Origin: DASXHZ01 sp036488085
GTDB taxonomy: Bacteria > Acidobacteriota > Thermoanaerobaculia > Gp7-AA8
DNA length: 45,140 nucleotides
Reading direction: 5' to 3'
Assembly: GCA_036488085.1 (NCBI GenBank)
Contig: DASXHZ010000098.1
Coordinates: 1 to 45,140 of the forward strand
The translations under genes and the position numbers were made by a program. This document shows, one piece after another, positions 7,804 to 15,377 of the stretch (the first letter of the stretch is position 1; every line of letters starts with the position of its first letter). The notes below the pieces were generated by a model that saw only the letters and a program-made list of their open reading frames with translations, was not told the origin of the DNA and made no database searches.

Positions 7804-9078
7804 CTAGCGCAATCGGATCGTCTGGGCGATGTAGTTGCCGTCCATGTCGCGGAACGCCTTCACGACCACGTTGTCGCCGGTTTTCAGCCGGACGGCGGTG
7901 GTGTAGCCGCCGCTGCGGCCCTTGACCACGAATTCTTCGAGGACGTTGAGCCGAACGATGCGGCCGGCGTTGTCGCGGACGACGAGCTGGGGCGAGTTCG
8001 CGAGTGTGTCGGTGACGGTTCCGTAGATGGTGACGGCGCCGAACTCTGGCGTGGCAGGCGGGTTGGTGACTACTACCTCCTCGGTGGTTCCTGAGGGGGC
8101 GGCGGCAGGAGCGCTTTCGTCGACCCACCGGACGACGTTCGCGACGAAGAGGTCGGTTGCGGTGCCGCTGTAGCGGCCGTTGACTTCGATGCGGTCGCCA
8201 CTGCGGAAGTCGCCCGCACGCACGCGTCGTCCGGTTGCATCGCTGGCGGTCGCCACGTCGACACGGATCGACTGGCGACCGGTGTCGATGGTGACCATGT
8301 CGAGGGAACGGTCGGCCGCGGCAACGCGTCCGCTGACGGTGTTGGTCTTCGAGACGTTCGTTCCTTCCTGAACGCTATGCGTCACCTCGATCGAGCTCGC
8401 CCGCATCTCGTCACCGGCGGTCACGCTGGTCGACGGATCGGGACTCACGCGGATCCGGTCGCCGACTTCGAGGTTCGAGATGCGATACGCGACGCCTTTG
8501 TAAGCCACAGGGGTCGCGGAGGAGATGCGCACGGTCATCACTTCGCGGCGGTCGGTCACGATCACGAGACGTCCGTCGTTCGCGTCGACGTCCTGGATCG
8601 TCCCTTCGAGCGGCGCGATGCGCGGCGACTGCCCGATCGTGGTGGCGGTCGGAGTGCCGACGGACGTCGGCGAGCGCGTGGTGCCGACGCCGGTTTGCGG
8701 CGCGGCGGTGGGACGGCCGAGGAGTGAGACGACGTCGGCGCGCATCGCGTTGTTCGCCTGGCCAATGCCGCGGACTTCGATGCGGTCGCCGGCACGGACG
8801 TTCGACAGTCCTTGCGAGCCGACGAAGATTTCGGGCTGCCCATTGATGACTCCGCCGAAGCCGTTGTACTGGGTAGAGACCGAATCGCTCAGGACGGTGA
8901 CGCGCGGGCTCCCGCTGGCATCAGGATCGAGCGCGATCTGGCTGCGCGCCTCGTCGACGTCCGCCACGGTGCCGACGATGCTGCCGCGCGTCCCCTCGGA
9001 AACGTATTGGGCGCTAACGGGAACAGCACAAATGAGAGCGACGGCGAGGACCGCCGGAAAGCGCGCGTTTCGATTCAT
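7804..9078 (-). CDS. Secreted protein of four OB-like (DUF5666-type) repeats
   Basis: 424 residues from ATG 9078, chosen because AGAGGAG lies 7 nt upstream; ATG 9102 would add 8 residues without such a site. A signal peptide (MNRNARFPAVLAVALICAVP, ending VSAQ) precedes four similar beta-rich units of about 70-90 residues. Each has a G(T/R)V..VD start, a value-like strand (VTVLSDSV, MTVRISSAT, IRVDVATAS, VRLNVLEEF) and a GDRIEV-type strand (AGDRIEVRG, VGDRIRVSP, SGDRIEVNG, TGDNVVVKA). This matches the pattern of DUF5666 or YgiW-like OB folds. A Pro/Thr/Ser-rich linker near residues 120-150 and an Ala/Pro linker near 325-345 separate units. No enzymatic residues are evident; envelope location is likely, role unknown. 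Confidence 0.7.
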   Translation of the reverse strand: MNRNARFPAVLAVALICAVPVSAQYVSEGTRGSIVGTVADVDEARSQIALDPDASGSPRVTVLSDSVSTQYNGFGGVINGQPEIFVGSQGLSNVRAGDRIEVRGIGQANNAMRADVVSLLGRPTAAPQTGVGTTRSPTSVGTPTATTIGQSPRIAPLEGTIQDVDANDGRLVIVTDRREVMTVRISSATPVAYKGVAYRISNLEVGDRIRVSPDPSTSVTAGDEMRASSIEVTHSVQEGTNVSKTNTVSGRVAAADRSLDMVTIDTGRQSIRVDVATASDATGRRVRAGDFRSGDRIEVNGRYSGTATDLFVANVVRWVDESAPAAAPSGTTEEVVVTNPPATPEFGAVTIYGTVTDTLANSPQLVVRDNAGRIVRLNVLEEFVVKGRSGGYTTAVRLKTGDNVVVKAFRDMDGNYIAQTIRLR

Positions 9079-9146
9079 CGCAGAACTCCTCTTATTGCTC
9101 ATACGAGCAAGGGGTGCGCCTCGTTCCGGCGTCGTTTTAAGGTTTT

Positions 9147-9229
9147 GGAGGGGCGGACGCCCTCGTCCGCCCGGCGCGGCGTTAGCCGCGCTGTCGCGCG
9201 GCTGGGCGGACGAGGGCGTCCGCCCCTCC
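9147..9229. repeat. Composite inverted repeat (26-bp arms) of REP-like hairpins
   Basis: Positions 9147-9172 and 9204-9229 are perfect 26-bp inverted repeats. Each arm itself folds into GGCGGACG-CCCT-CGTCCGCC (or its complement), and the centre holds AGCCGCGC-TGTC-GCGCGGCT (9184-9203). It sits 4 nt after the guaD stop, between two minus-strand genes. Confidence 0.7.
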
Positions 9230-9233
9230 CGGA

Positions 9234-10526
9234 TTACGCGCGCTCGGAGACCAGGCGGCCGGCGATGTAGCTCTGGCGGACGGCGCGGTCGTCGCCGACG
9301 AAGATGAATCCGGCGAGGAGGTCCTCGATCGACTGCGCGTGCTCGGTGCGGAGCTCGAGGAGCGGGGTCGCGGCGAGGTCGAGCACGAGGAAGTCGGCCG
9401 ACTTGCCGGGTTCGAGACTTCCTGTTTCGGTATCGAGCGAGAGGGCGCGGGCGCCGCCGAGGGTGGCGAAATACCAGAGCTGGAACGGGGAAAGGGAGAC
9501 GTTCTGGACCTGCTGCACTTTGTACGCGTCGGCCATGGCGGTGAAAAGGGAGGGCGTCGTGCCGGCGCCGATGTCACTGCCGAGGCCGACGATCACGCCC
9601 GCTTTCATCGTGTGGTGAAGCTTGAAGAGGCCGCTGCCGAGGAAGAGGTTCGAGTTCGGGCAGTGCGCGATGCGGGCGCCGCGGGTGGCGAGAAGGTCGA
9701 GCTCTTCGTCGCTGAGGTAAACGCCGTGCGCGAGCACGGTACGCTCGTCGAGCAGGCCGTAGCGGTCGTAGACGTCCGCGTACTCGGCCTCGGGGAAGAG
9801 CTCCTGCACCCAACGCACTTCGCGGACGTTCTCGCTGATGTGGGTGTGTACCCATGCGTCGGCGAACTCTTTCTTCAGCTCACCGGCGACGCGCAGCAGT
9901 TCCGGCGTCGACGTCGGTGCGAAGCGCGGCGTGATCGCGTAACGGAGCAGTCCGCGCTTGTGCCATTTCTGCAGCAGCGCGCGGCTCTCGTCGTACGACT
10001 GTTGCGGCGACGCGTCGAGCAGCGAGTCGGGCGCGTTGCGGTCCATCATGGTTTTACCGATGATTCCGCGGAACCCGCGTCGCTCCGCCTCTGCGAAGAA
10101 GATGTCGGTGGCGGCAGGATGGATGGTCGAGAAGATCAGCGCCGTCAGAGTGCCGTTGCGCAGCAACTCATCGAAGAGCGCTTTTGCGACTTTCTCCGCG
10201 TGTTTCACGTCGGCGAACTGCGCCTCGGTGGGGAAGGTGTAGCGATTCAACCACTCGAGGAGATCGCCGCCGTACGAGCCGATCATCTCGAGCTGCGGGG
10301 CGTGGAGGTGGGTGTCGATGAAGCCGGGGGAGATCAGCGCGTCGGTTCCGAGGTCTATGGTTTCGGAGTCTGCCGGCGCGTCAGCCGCGTCGCCAACGGA
10401 CACGATGCGGCCGTCGTCATCGACAGCGACGTAGCCTCGGTCCCAGTTCCGGTAGGTCGCAGCGACGTCCGCGTTGGCGAACGGATCGGAGACCGGCGTG
10501 AAAACGCGCGCGCGGTAAACCTTCAC
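9234..10526 (-). CDS. guaD: Guanine deaminase
   Basis: 430 residues from GTG 10526. Guanine deaminase converts guanine to xanthine and ammonia in purine salvage or catabolism. The protein has the amidohydrolase metal site: DTHLHAPQ (His 73 and 75), HTHISE, LAHGVYLSDEE, CPNSNLFLGSG and GSDIGAG, plus the guanine-deaminase signature LEWLNRYTFPTE after the first metal motif. Length matches the family (about 430-450). It begins 7 nt after the stop of the exonuclease gene and is probably cotranscribed with it; no other purine gene is near. No purine riboswitch is visible upstream. Confidence 0.93.
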   Translation of the reverse strand: MKVYRARVFTPVSDPFANADVAATYRNWDRGYVAVDDDGRIVSVGDAADAPADSETIDLGTDALISPGFIDTHLHAPQLEMIGSYGGDLLEWLNRYTFPTEAQFADVKHAEKVAKALFDELLRNGTLTALIFSTIHPAATDIFFAEAERRGFRGIIGKTMMDRNAPDSLLDASPQQSYDESRALLQKWHKRGLLRYAITPRFAPTSTPELLRVAGELKKEFADAWVHTHISENVREVRWVQELFPEAEYADVYDRYGLLDERTVLAHGVYLSDEELDLLATRGARIAHCPNSNLFLGSGLFKLHHTMKAGVIVGLGSDIGAGTTPSLFTAMADAYKVQQVQNVSLSPFQLWYFATLGGARALSLDTETGSLEPGKSADFLVLDLAATPLLELRTEHAQSIEDLLAGFIFVGDDRAVRQSYIAGRLVSERA

Positions 10527-10533
10527 GATTGCA

Positions 10534-11466
10534 TCACACGCCGCTCGGAATCTCTTCTTCGGCCTGCTCGTCGCGCTGCGAGAGCTTCTCGAGGATGATC
10601 GCGGGGACTTTGGCGGTCACAGCCTCCGGTGCCGGCGGAAGCTCGGTCTCGAGCGACTCAGCCAGCGACAGCGAGGCCTCCTCCAACGACGCGATGAACG
10701 ACTGGCCTCCTGGAATGAGCATCTGCGCCTTGGCTTCGTTCGCTCTCCGCTCCGCACGTTCCTCGGCGTCGCGGAACGACTTGTCGAACACCAGGAGCGT
10801 CGGCGCGAGCCTCTCGTACAACTGCGCGGTGGCGCGCACGTCGTCGAGGCAGTAGTCGGCGATCTCGCGATACCGGCCGGCGAGGTATTTCGTCTCGACC
10901 GAGCGGCCGTCCATCCCTTCGCCTTTCGACGTCTCGACGCCGAACGTCTTGCACGCCAGGTCGAGGTTGAATTTGAACTGCCGCGAGTTCGTGGTGCCGA
11001 AGAAGTTGAGCACCTCGCGCAGGTCGCAGTTCGGGTGGAAGCCGTAGCGGTAGCCGACGAGGTCGCGCTTCGGGACGACGCCGTGGATCGCGGAGCGGAT
11101 CATCAGGAACGGGCCGTCGAACTGGCGTCCATTGAAGCTGATGAAGCGGGAGTCGTTCTCGAAGAAGGTCCAGAACTTCTCGAGGATCTGTTTCTCGGAG
11201 CCGGAGATGTACGTCCGCGCGCCGGCCCGCTCGTAGACGATCTCGGTCTGCCCCGGCACTTCGTACAGCGCGCACGAGCGGCCGTCGTCGGTGTTGATGA
11301 CGCCGATGGCGACGATCTTCCCGCGAAAAGGCGAAAGGCCTCCAGCGCGGCGCGTCTCCTCGGAGTCGCCGTCGCTGAGGCCTTTGATCAGGTACTCACG
11401 GACGTACGGGTCGAGCTCTTCCCACGGGAAACCGACAGTTTCGATGTCGATGACGAGTTTTTTCAT
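10534..11466 (-). CDS. DnaQ-like 3'-5' exonuclease (PolB-exonuclease type)
   Basis: 310 residues from ATG 11466. The fold is RNase H-like, with the three exonuclease motifs: DIET (Asp 7, Glu 9), SFNGRQFDGPFL (Exo II) and YCLDDVRATAQLY (Exo III, YxxxD form). This resembles the stand-alone predicted 3'-5' exonuclease family related to the proofreading domain of family B polymerases. The last 90 residues are charged and Ala-rich and look like a helical tail without a known domain. No polymerase domain is attached. It probably heads a two-gene unit with guaD; a repeat element separates it from mdh upstream. Confidence 0.75.
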   Translation of the reverse strand: MKKLVIDIETVGFPWEELDPYVREYLIKGLSDGDSEETRRAGGLSPFRGKIVAIGVINTDDGRSCALYEVPGQTEIVYERAGARTYISGSEKQILEKFWTFFENDSRFISFNGRQFDGPFLMIRSAIHGVVPKRDLVGYRYGFHPNCDLREVLNFFGTTNSRQFKFNLDLACKTFGVETSKGEGMDGRSVETKYLAGRYREIADYCLDDVRATAQLYERLAPTLLVFDKSFRDAEERAERRANEAKAQMLIPGGQSFIASLEEASLSLAESLETELPPAPEAVTAKVPAIILEKLSQRDEQAEEEIPSGV

Positions 11467-11475
11467 TTGGCGTCC

Positions 11476-11570
11476 CCGTCATCCTGAGCCGGCAGAGGGC
11501 GAAGGATCTCAAAATGAGCTTTTCGGCATCTTGAGATCCTTCGTCGCGCTACGCCGACTCAGGATGACGG
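11476..11570. repeat. Inverted-repeat element of the CCTGAGC...GAAGGATC family
   Basis: Arms 11476-11512 and 11531-11570 are imperfect inverted repeats of 37-40 nt. They start CCGTCATCCTGAG and end CTCAGGATGACGG, each with an inner GAAGGATCT block. It lies between mdh and the exonuclease gene, both on the minus strand. It is related to arms at 17860-18038 and 25005-25090. Confidence 0.7.
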
Positions 11571-11595
11571 AATCTGAAGCAGTCAATATAACTGC

Positions 11596-12537
11596 TTACG
11601 CCGTCACCGCACTCCCGGTCTTGAGTTTCTCGACGAGCTCCTTGACCGCGGCCGCCGACTTGTCGAGGCCCGCTTTCTCCTCCTCGGTCAGCTCGATCTC
11701 GATGATCTGCTCGATGCCGTTGCGGCCGAGCTTCACCGGCACGCCGACGAAAAGGTCGCTGTAGCCATACTCGCCCTTCAGTAGCGCGGCGCAGGGGAGG
11801 ATCTTGCGTTTGTCTTTCAGGATCGCCTCGACCATCTCGACGGCCGCTGCGCCCGGCGCGTACCACGCCGAGGTCTTGAGGAGATTCACGACCTCGGCGC
11901 CGCCGTTCCGGGTGCGGTCGACGATGGCGTCGATACGCTCCTTCGAGATCAGCTCCGTGATCGGGATGCCGGCGACGGTCGAGAAACGCGGCAGCGGGAC
12001 CATGGTGTCGCCGTGCCCGCCCAGGACGAAGGCGTGCGTGTTCTCGACGGAGACGTTCAGCTCCATCGCGATGAAGCAGCGCATGCGCGCGGAATCGAGG
12101 ACCCCCGCCATGCCGATGACACGCTCGCGCGGGAATCCGGAGACGCGGCGCGCGACTTCGCACATGGCATCGAGCGGATTCGAGACAATGACGAGGATGC
12201 AGTTGGGCGAGCGCTTCGCGATTTCGGATGTGACGCCGGCCACGATCTCTTCGTTCTTCCAGAGGAGGTCGTCGCGGCTCATGCCGGGTTTGCGGGGCAG
12301 CCCGGCGGTGATGACGACGATGTCAGAACCCTCGGTCCCGTCGTACGTATTGGTTCCGGTCAGGAGGGCGTCATACTTTTCGACCGGCGCGGTCTCGTTC
12401 ATGTCGAGTGACTTGCCTTGGGGGACGCCCTCGACGATGTCGACCAGAACCACATCGGCAAGTTCCTTGAGTGCAATGCCTTGCGCTACTGTTGCACCGA
12501 CGTTCCCGGCGCCAACAACTGTAACTTTCGTTTTCAT
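11596..12537 (-). CDS. mdh: Malate dehydrogenase (LDH-like type)
   Basis: 313 residues from ATG 12537, with AAGGTG upstream. It oxidises malate to oxaloacetate with NAD in the TCA cycle. The nucleotide site is VGAGNVGATVAQG, and Asp 33 (VLVDIVEG) predicts NAD rather than NADP use. Substrate residues are Arg 82 (GLPRKPGMSR, the Arg that favours malate over lactate), Arg 88 and Arg 151, with catalytic His 175 in GGHGDTMVP. Length and motifs match the lactate-dehydrogenase-like MDH group. It is divergent from the ligase gene and stands alone on its transcript or reads toward the exonuclease gene through the 11476 repeat. Confidence 0.95.
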   Translation of the reverse strand: MKTKVTVVGAGNVGATVAQGIALKELADVVLVDIVEGVPQGKSLDMNETAPVEKYDALLTGTNTYDGTEGSDIVVITAGLPRKPGMSRDDLLWKNEEIVAGVTSEIAKRSPNCILVIVSNPLDAMCEVARRVSGFPRERVIGMAGVLDSARMRCFIAMELNVSVENTHAFVLGGHGDTMVPLPRFSTVAGIPITELISKERIDAIVDRTRNGGAEVVNLLKTSAWYAPGAAAVEMVEAILKDKRKILPCAALLKGEYGYSDLFVGVPVKLGRNGIEQIIEIELTEEEKAGLDKSAAAVKELVEKLKTGSAVTA

Positions 12538-12564
12538 GCTGTCACCTTAGGTTGCGAGGTTGCG

Positions 12565-12600
12565 GGTTACGAGGTTTCGAAACTCCGAAACCGAGTAACC
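12565..12600. repeat. Inverted repeat in the mdh/ligase divergent gap
   Basis: GGTTACGAGGTTTCG (12565-12579) pairs with CGAAACCGAGTAACC (12586-12600) at 13 of 15 positions. Preceding GGTTGCGAGG copies resemble the GGTTGCC-rich inverted repeats at 20064-20118 and 39447-39540. Confidence 0.5.
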
Positions 12601-12622
12601 TCGTCACCCGATTCTATCGCGC

Positions 12623-14245
12623 ATGTTTCACCGGTTCACTCTCACAGCTAACAGCATCGGTGCCACCACCAAGAAGGGGGAGAAGGAGCGGGCTCTGGCG
12701 GAGTATCTCGCCTCGCTCGACGACGCCTCCCTCGAACGGGCCGTGGTGTTTTTTTCCGGGTCGCCGTTCCCGCGGCGCGAGCAGCGCGTGACGGGGGTCG
12801 GCGGTGCAACCATCGGCGAGGCGGTGGCGCAAGCGACCGGCCGGACTGTCGACGAGGTGTGGGAGCCGTGGCCCAAGTACGCCGATCCGGGGGACACGAT
12901 CGCGGAGTCGTTCTCGGACAATCCATCGAAAGACGTCTCGTTGCCGGAGCTGGGCGAGTATTTCGACCGCCTTGCTGCCACAGCTGGGGCGACGGGGAAG
13001 AAGGACGTTCTCGTCGACCTGTTTCGGAAGGTCGACCGCGAAGGGGCGCGGTACGTCGTGAAGATCCTGACGCGCGAGCTGCGGATCGGGCTCGTCGAGG
13101 GGCTGGTGGAGTCGTCGATCGCGAAGGCGTTCGGACGGCCGCTCGATGCGGTGCGCCGCGCGAACATGTTCACGGGCGACATCGGCGCGGCGGCGCGTCT
13201 CGCGAAGAGCGACGCGCTCGACTCGGCGAAGATGGCGCTCTTTCAACCGTTCGCGTCGATGCTGGCGCAGCCGGAGGAGGATCCGAACGACATCTTCGCG
13301 GAGCTCGGCGCGGGGGCGTTCGCGGACGACAAGTACGACGGGATTCGGGCGCAGATCCACCGGGATGGCGCTCAAGTCCGCATTTATTCGCGCACGCTCG
13401 ACGACATCACGCATCGCTTCCCGGAGCTCGAAGCCGCTGCACGCGAGCTGCCGCACGATGTGATCCTCGACGGCGAGATCGTCGCGTTCTCGGACCGCAT
13501 TCTGCCGTTTGCGGTGATCCAGACGCGGCTCGGGCGGCGCAAAGTCAGCGAGCAGCTCCTCCGCGAGGCTCCGGTGGTCTTTTTCGCGTTTGACCTGCTT
13601 TACACCGACGGTGAGGCGCTCTTCGAGATCCCGCTACGTGAACGCGACACGCGGCTGCGGTCGATCGTGCACGGCTCGGCCATCCGCGTTTCCGACCGCG
13701 TCATCATCAATGACGCCTCGCAGATCGATCCGGCGTTCGACGCGGCGCGCGCCCGTGCGAACGAAGGTCTCGTCATCAAAGACCCGGAGTCGATCTACAC
13801 GCCCGGCCGCCGCGGGAAGTCGTGGCTGAAGTACAAGAAGGCGCTCGCCACGCTCGACTGCGTGGTCACGTACGCGCAGTGGGGCAACGGGAAGCGGCGC
13901 AATGTGCTCTCCGACCTCACGTTCGCGGTCCGGCGCGATGGAGAGCTGGTGAACATCGGCAAGGCGTACAGCGGCCTGACCGACGCCGAGATCGCCACGA
14001 TGACCGAGCACTTCAAGCGAACGACGATCGCGCAGCATGGGCCGGTGTTCGAGGTCGAGCCGACGGTCGTCCTCGAGATCGCGTTCGACCGGCTCCAGGA
14101 GTCGAAGCGCGACAAGTCCGGCTACGCCATGCGCTTCCCCCGCATCGTCCGGATCCGCGACGACAAGACGATCGACCAGATCTCGACGATCGACGAGGTG
14201 CGGCGCATCCACGCGGGGCAGTTGAAACGCGAACGCCAGGAGTGA
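12623..14245 (+). CDS. ATP-dependent DNA ligase
   Basis: 540 residues from ATG 12623. It seals nicks using ATP, through a lysyl-AMP intermediate. The N-terminal DNA-binding domain (about 1-205) is followed by the nucleotidyltransferase core: motif I DDKYDGIRAQ with the adenylated Lys 237, LDGEIVAF, VFFAFDLLYTDGE, EGLVIKDPES and WLKYKK, then an OB-fold domain with the R-rich C-terminus (MRFPRIVRIRDDK). Length and layout match the archaeal or bacterial stand-alone ATP-ligase group rather than LigD; no polymerase, nuclease or Ku gene is adjacent. metX follows after 1 nt, and its ribosome-binding site lies inside this gene's last codons. Confidence 0.92.
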   Translation: MFHRFTLTANSIGATTKKGEKERALAEYLASLDDASLERAVVFFSGSPFPRREQRVTGVGGATIGEAVAQATGRTVDEVWEPWPKYADPGDTIAESFSDNPSKDVSLPELGEYFDRLAATAGATGKKDVLVDLFRKVDREGARYVVKILTRELRIGLVEGLVESSIAKAFGRPLDAVRRANMFTGDIGAAARLAKSDALDSAKMALFQPFASMLAQPEEDPNDIFAELGAGAFADDKYDGIRAQIHRDGAQVRIYSRTLDDITHRFPELEAAARELPHDVILDGEIVAFSDRILPFAVIQTRLGRRKVSEQLLREAPVVFFAFDLLYTDGEALFEIPLRERDTRLRSIVHGSAIRVSDRVIINDASQIDPAFDAARARANEGLVIKDPESIYTPGRRGKSWLKYKKALATLDCVVTYAQWGNGKRRNVLSDLTFAVRRDGELVNIGKAYSGLTDAEIATMTEHFKRTTIAQHGPVFEVEPTVVLEIAFDRLQESKRDKSGYAMRFPRIVRIRDDKTIDQISTIDEVRRIHAGQLKRERQE

Positions 14246-14246
14246 A

Positions 14247-15374
14247 ATGCTCAGCGACTCGATGCCGCCTCAGCTCGCTGGGACCACTTTCATCGCCGCA
14301 CCGCCCCAGCGGCTGGAGCTCGAAGACGGCTTCCAGTTCCTTCATGGGCAACGCATCGCGCCGTTCACGATCGTGTACGAGACGTTCGGCGAGTTGAACG
14401 AGGCGAAGGACAACGCGATCCTCGTCTGCCATGCCCTCTCTTCCGGCGCGCACTGCGCCGGCAAGTACACCGACGACGAGGACGAGCGTCCCGGCTGGTG
14501 GGACGGCCTGGTCGGCCACGGCAAGGGGATCGACCTCTCGAAGTACTTCGTCGTCTGCGTCAACTTCCCCGGCTCCCCGTTCGGGACGACCGCTCCCGCC
14601 TCGATCGACCCGAACACCGGCAAGCCATACGGCTCCGCCTATCCGTGGCCGACGATCGAAGACTTCGTCGAGTCGGAGAAGCTCGTCCTCGACCACCTCG
14701 GCATCACGAAGCTCTGCGCCATCGCCGGCGGGTCGCTCGGCGGGATGCAGGTGCTGATGTGGTGCGCGAAGTACCCGGAAATGATGCAGTCGGTCATCGC
14801 AATGGCGACGGGCGCCGCGGTGCCGGTGCACGGCATGGCGTGGCACCTCATCGGCCGCAAGATCATCGAGTCCGACGCCTGCTTCAAAGGCGGCGACTAC
14901 TACGACAACCACGATCCGCTCCGCGGCCTGCAGGTCGCGCGGATGGTCGGCCACATGACGTATCTCTCGTCGCACGCGCTGCAGACGAAGTTCGGACGAC
15001 GCCGCCGCGGCACCACACGCCAGTTCGAGATCGACTCGTACTTCGAGTATCAGGGGAAGAAGTTCGCCAGCGCCTACGACGCGAACTCGTACATCCGCGT
15101 CCAAGCCGCGATGGACGAGATGGACCTCGCGGAGCAGTACGGCTCACTCGAGTCGGCGTTCGCGAAATGGCGCGGCCGCACGCTCCTGATCTCGTTCGAC
15201 ACCGACTGGCTCTTCCCGGTCAGCGAAGCCGTGCGTGTCGAAGAGGCGATGCGGAAGAACGGCACCGCCGTCCTGCACGACCCGATCAGCTCGCAGAACG
15301 GCCACGACACGTTCCTCATCGACTACGACCTGATCACTGGTCCGGTCACGGCGTTCCTCGACGCGCGCGGGTAG
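14247..15374 (+). CDS. metX: Homoserine O-acyltransferase, MetX family
   Basis: 375 residues from ATG 14247, with AGGAG 4 nt upstream. MetX acylates homoserine (usually from acetyl-CoA, in some lineages succinyl-CoA) for methionine synthesis. The alpha/beta-hydrolase triad is Ser 163 (GGSLGGMQ), Asp 320 (FDTDWLFP) and His 353 (NGHDTFL). The loop that in most MetX proteins reads roughly G-(G/S)-C-x-GTTGPSS is here NFPGSPFGTTAPASIDP, closer to fungal-type homoserine acetyltransferases, so acyl-donor or substrate preference should not be assumed. It is coupled to the ligase gene, an unusual pairing. The 3' end converges on topA with a 3-nt gap and no visible terminator. Confidence 0.85.
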   Translation: MLSDSMPPQLAGTTFIAAPPQRLELEDGFQFLHGQRIAPFTIVYETFGELNEAKDNAILVCHALSSGAHCAGKYTDDEDERPGWWDGLVGHGKGIDLSKYFVVCVNFPGSPFGTTAPASIDPNTGKPYGSAYPWPTIEDFVESEKLVLDHLGITKLCAIAGGSLGGMQVLMWCAKYPEMMQSVIAMATGAAVPVHGMAWHLIGRKIIESDACFKGGDYYDNHDPLRGLQVARMVGHMTYLSSHALQTKFGRRRRGTTRQFEIDSYFEYQGKKFASAYDANSYIRVQAAMDEMDLAEQYGSLESAFAKWRGRTLLISFDTDWLFPVSEAVRVEEAMRKNGTAVLHDPISSQNGHDTFLIDYDLITGPVTAFLDARG

Positions 15375-15377
15375 CCG

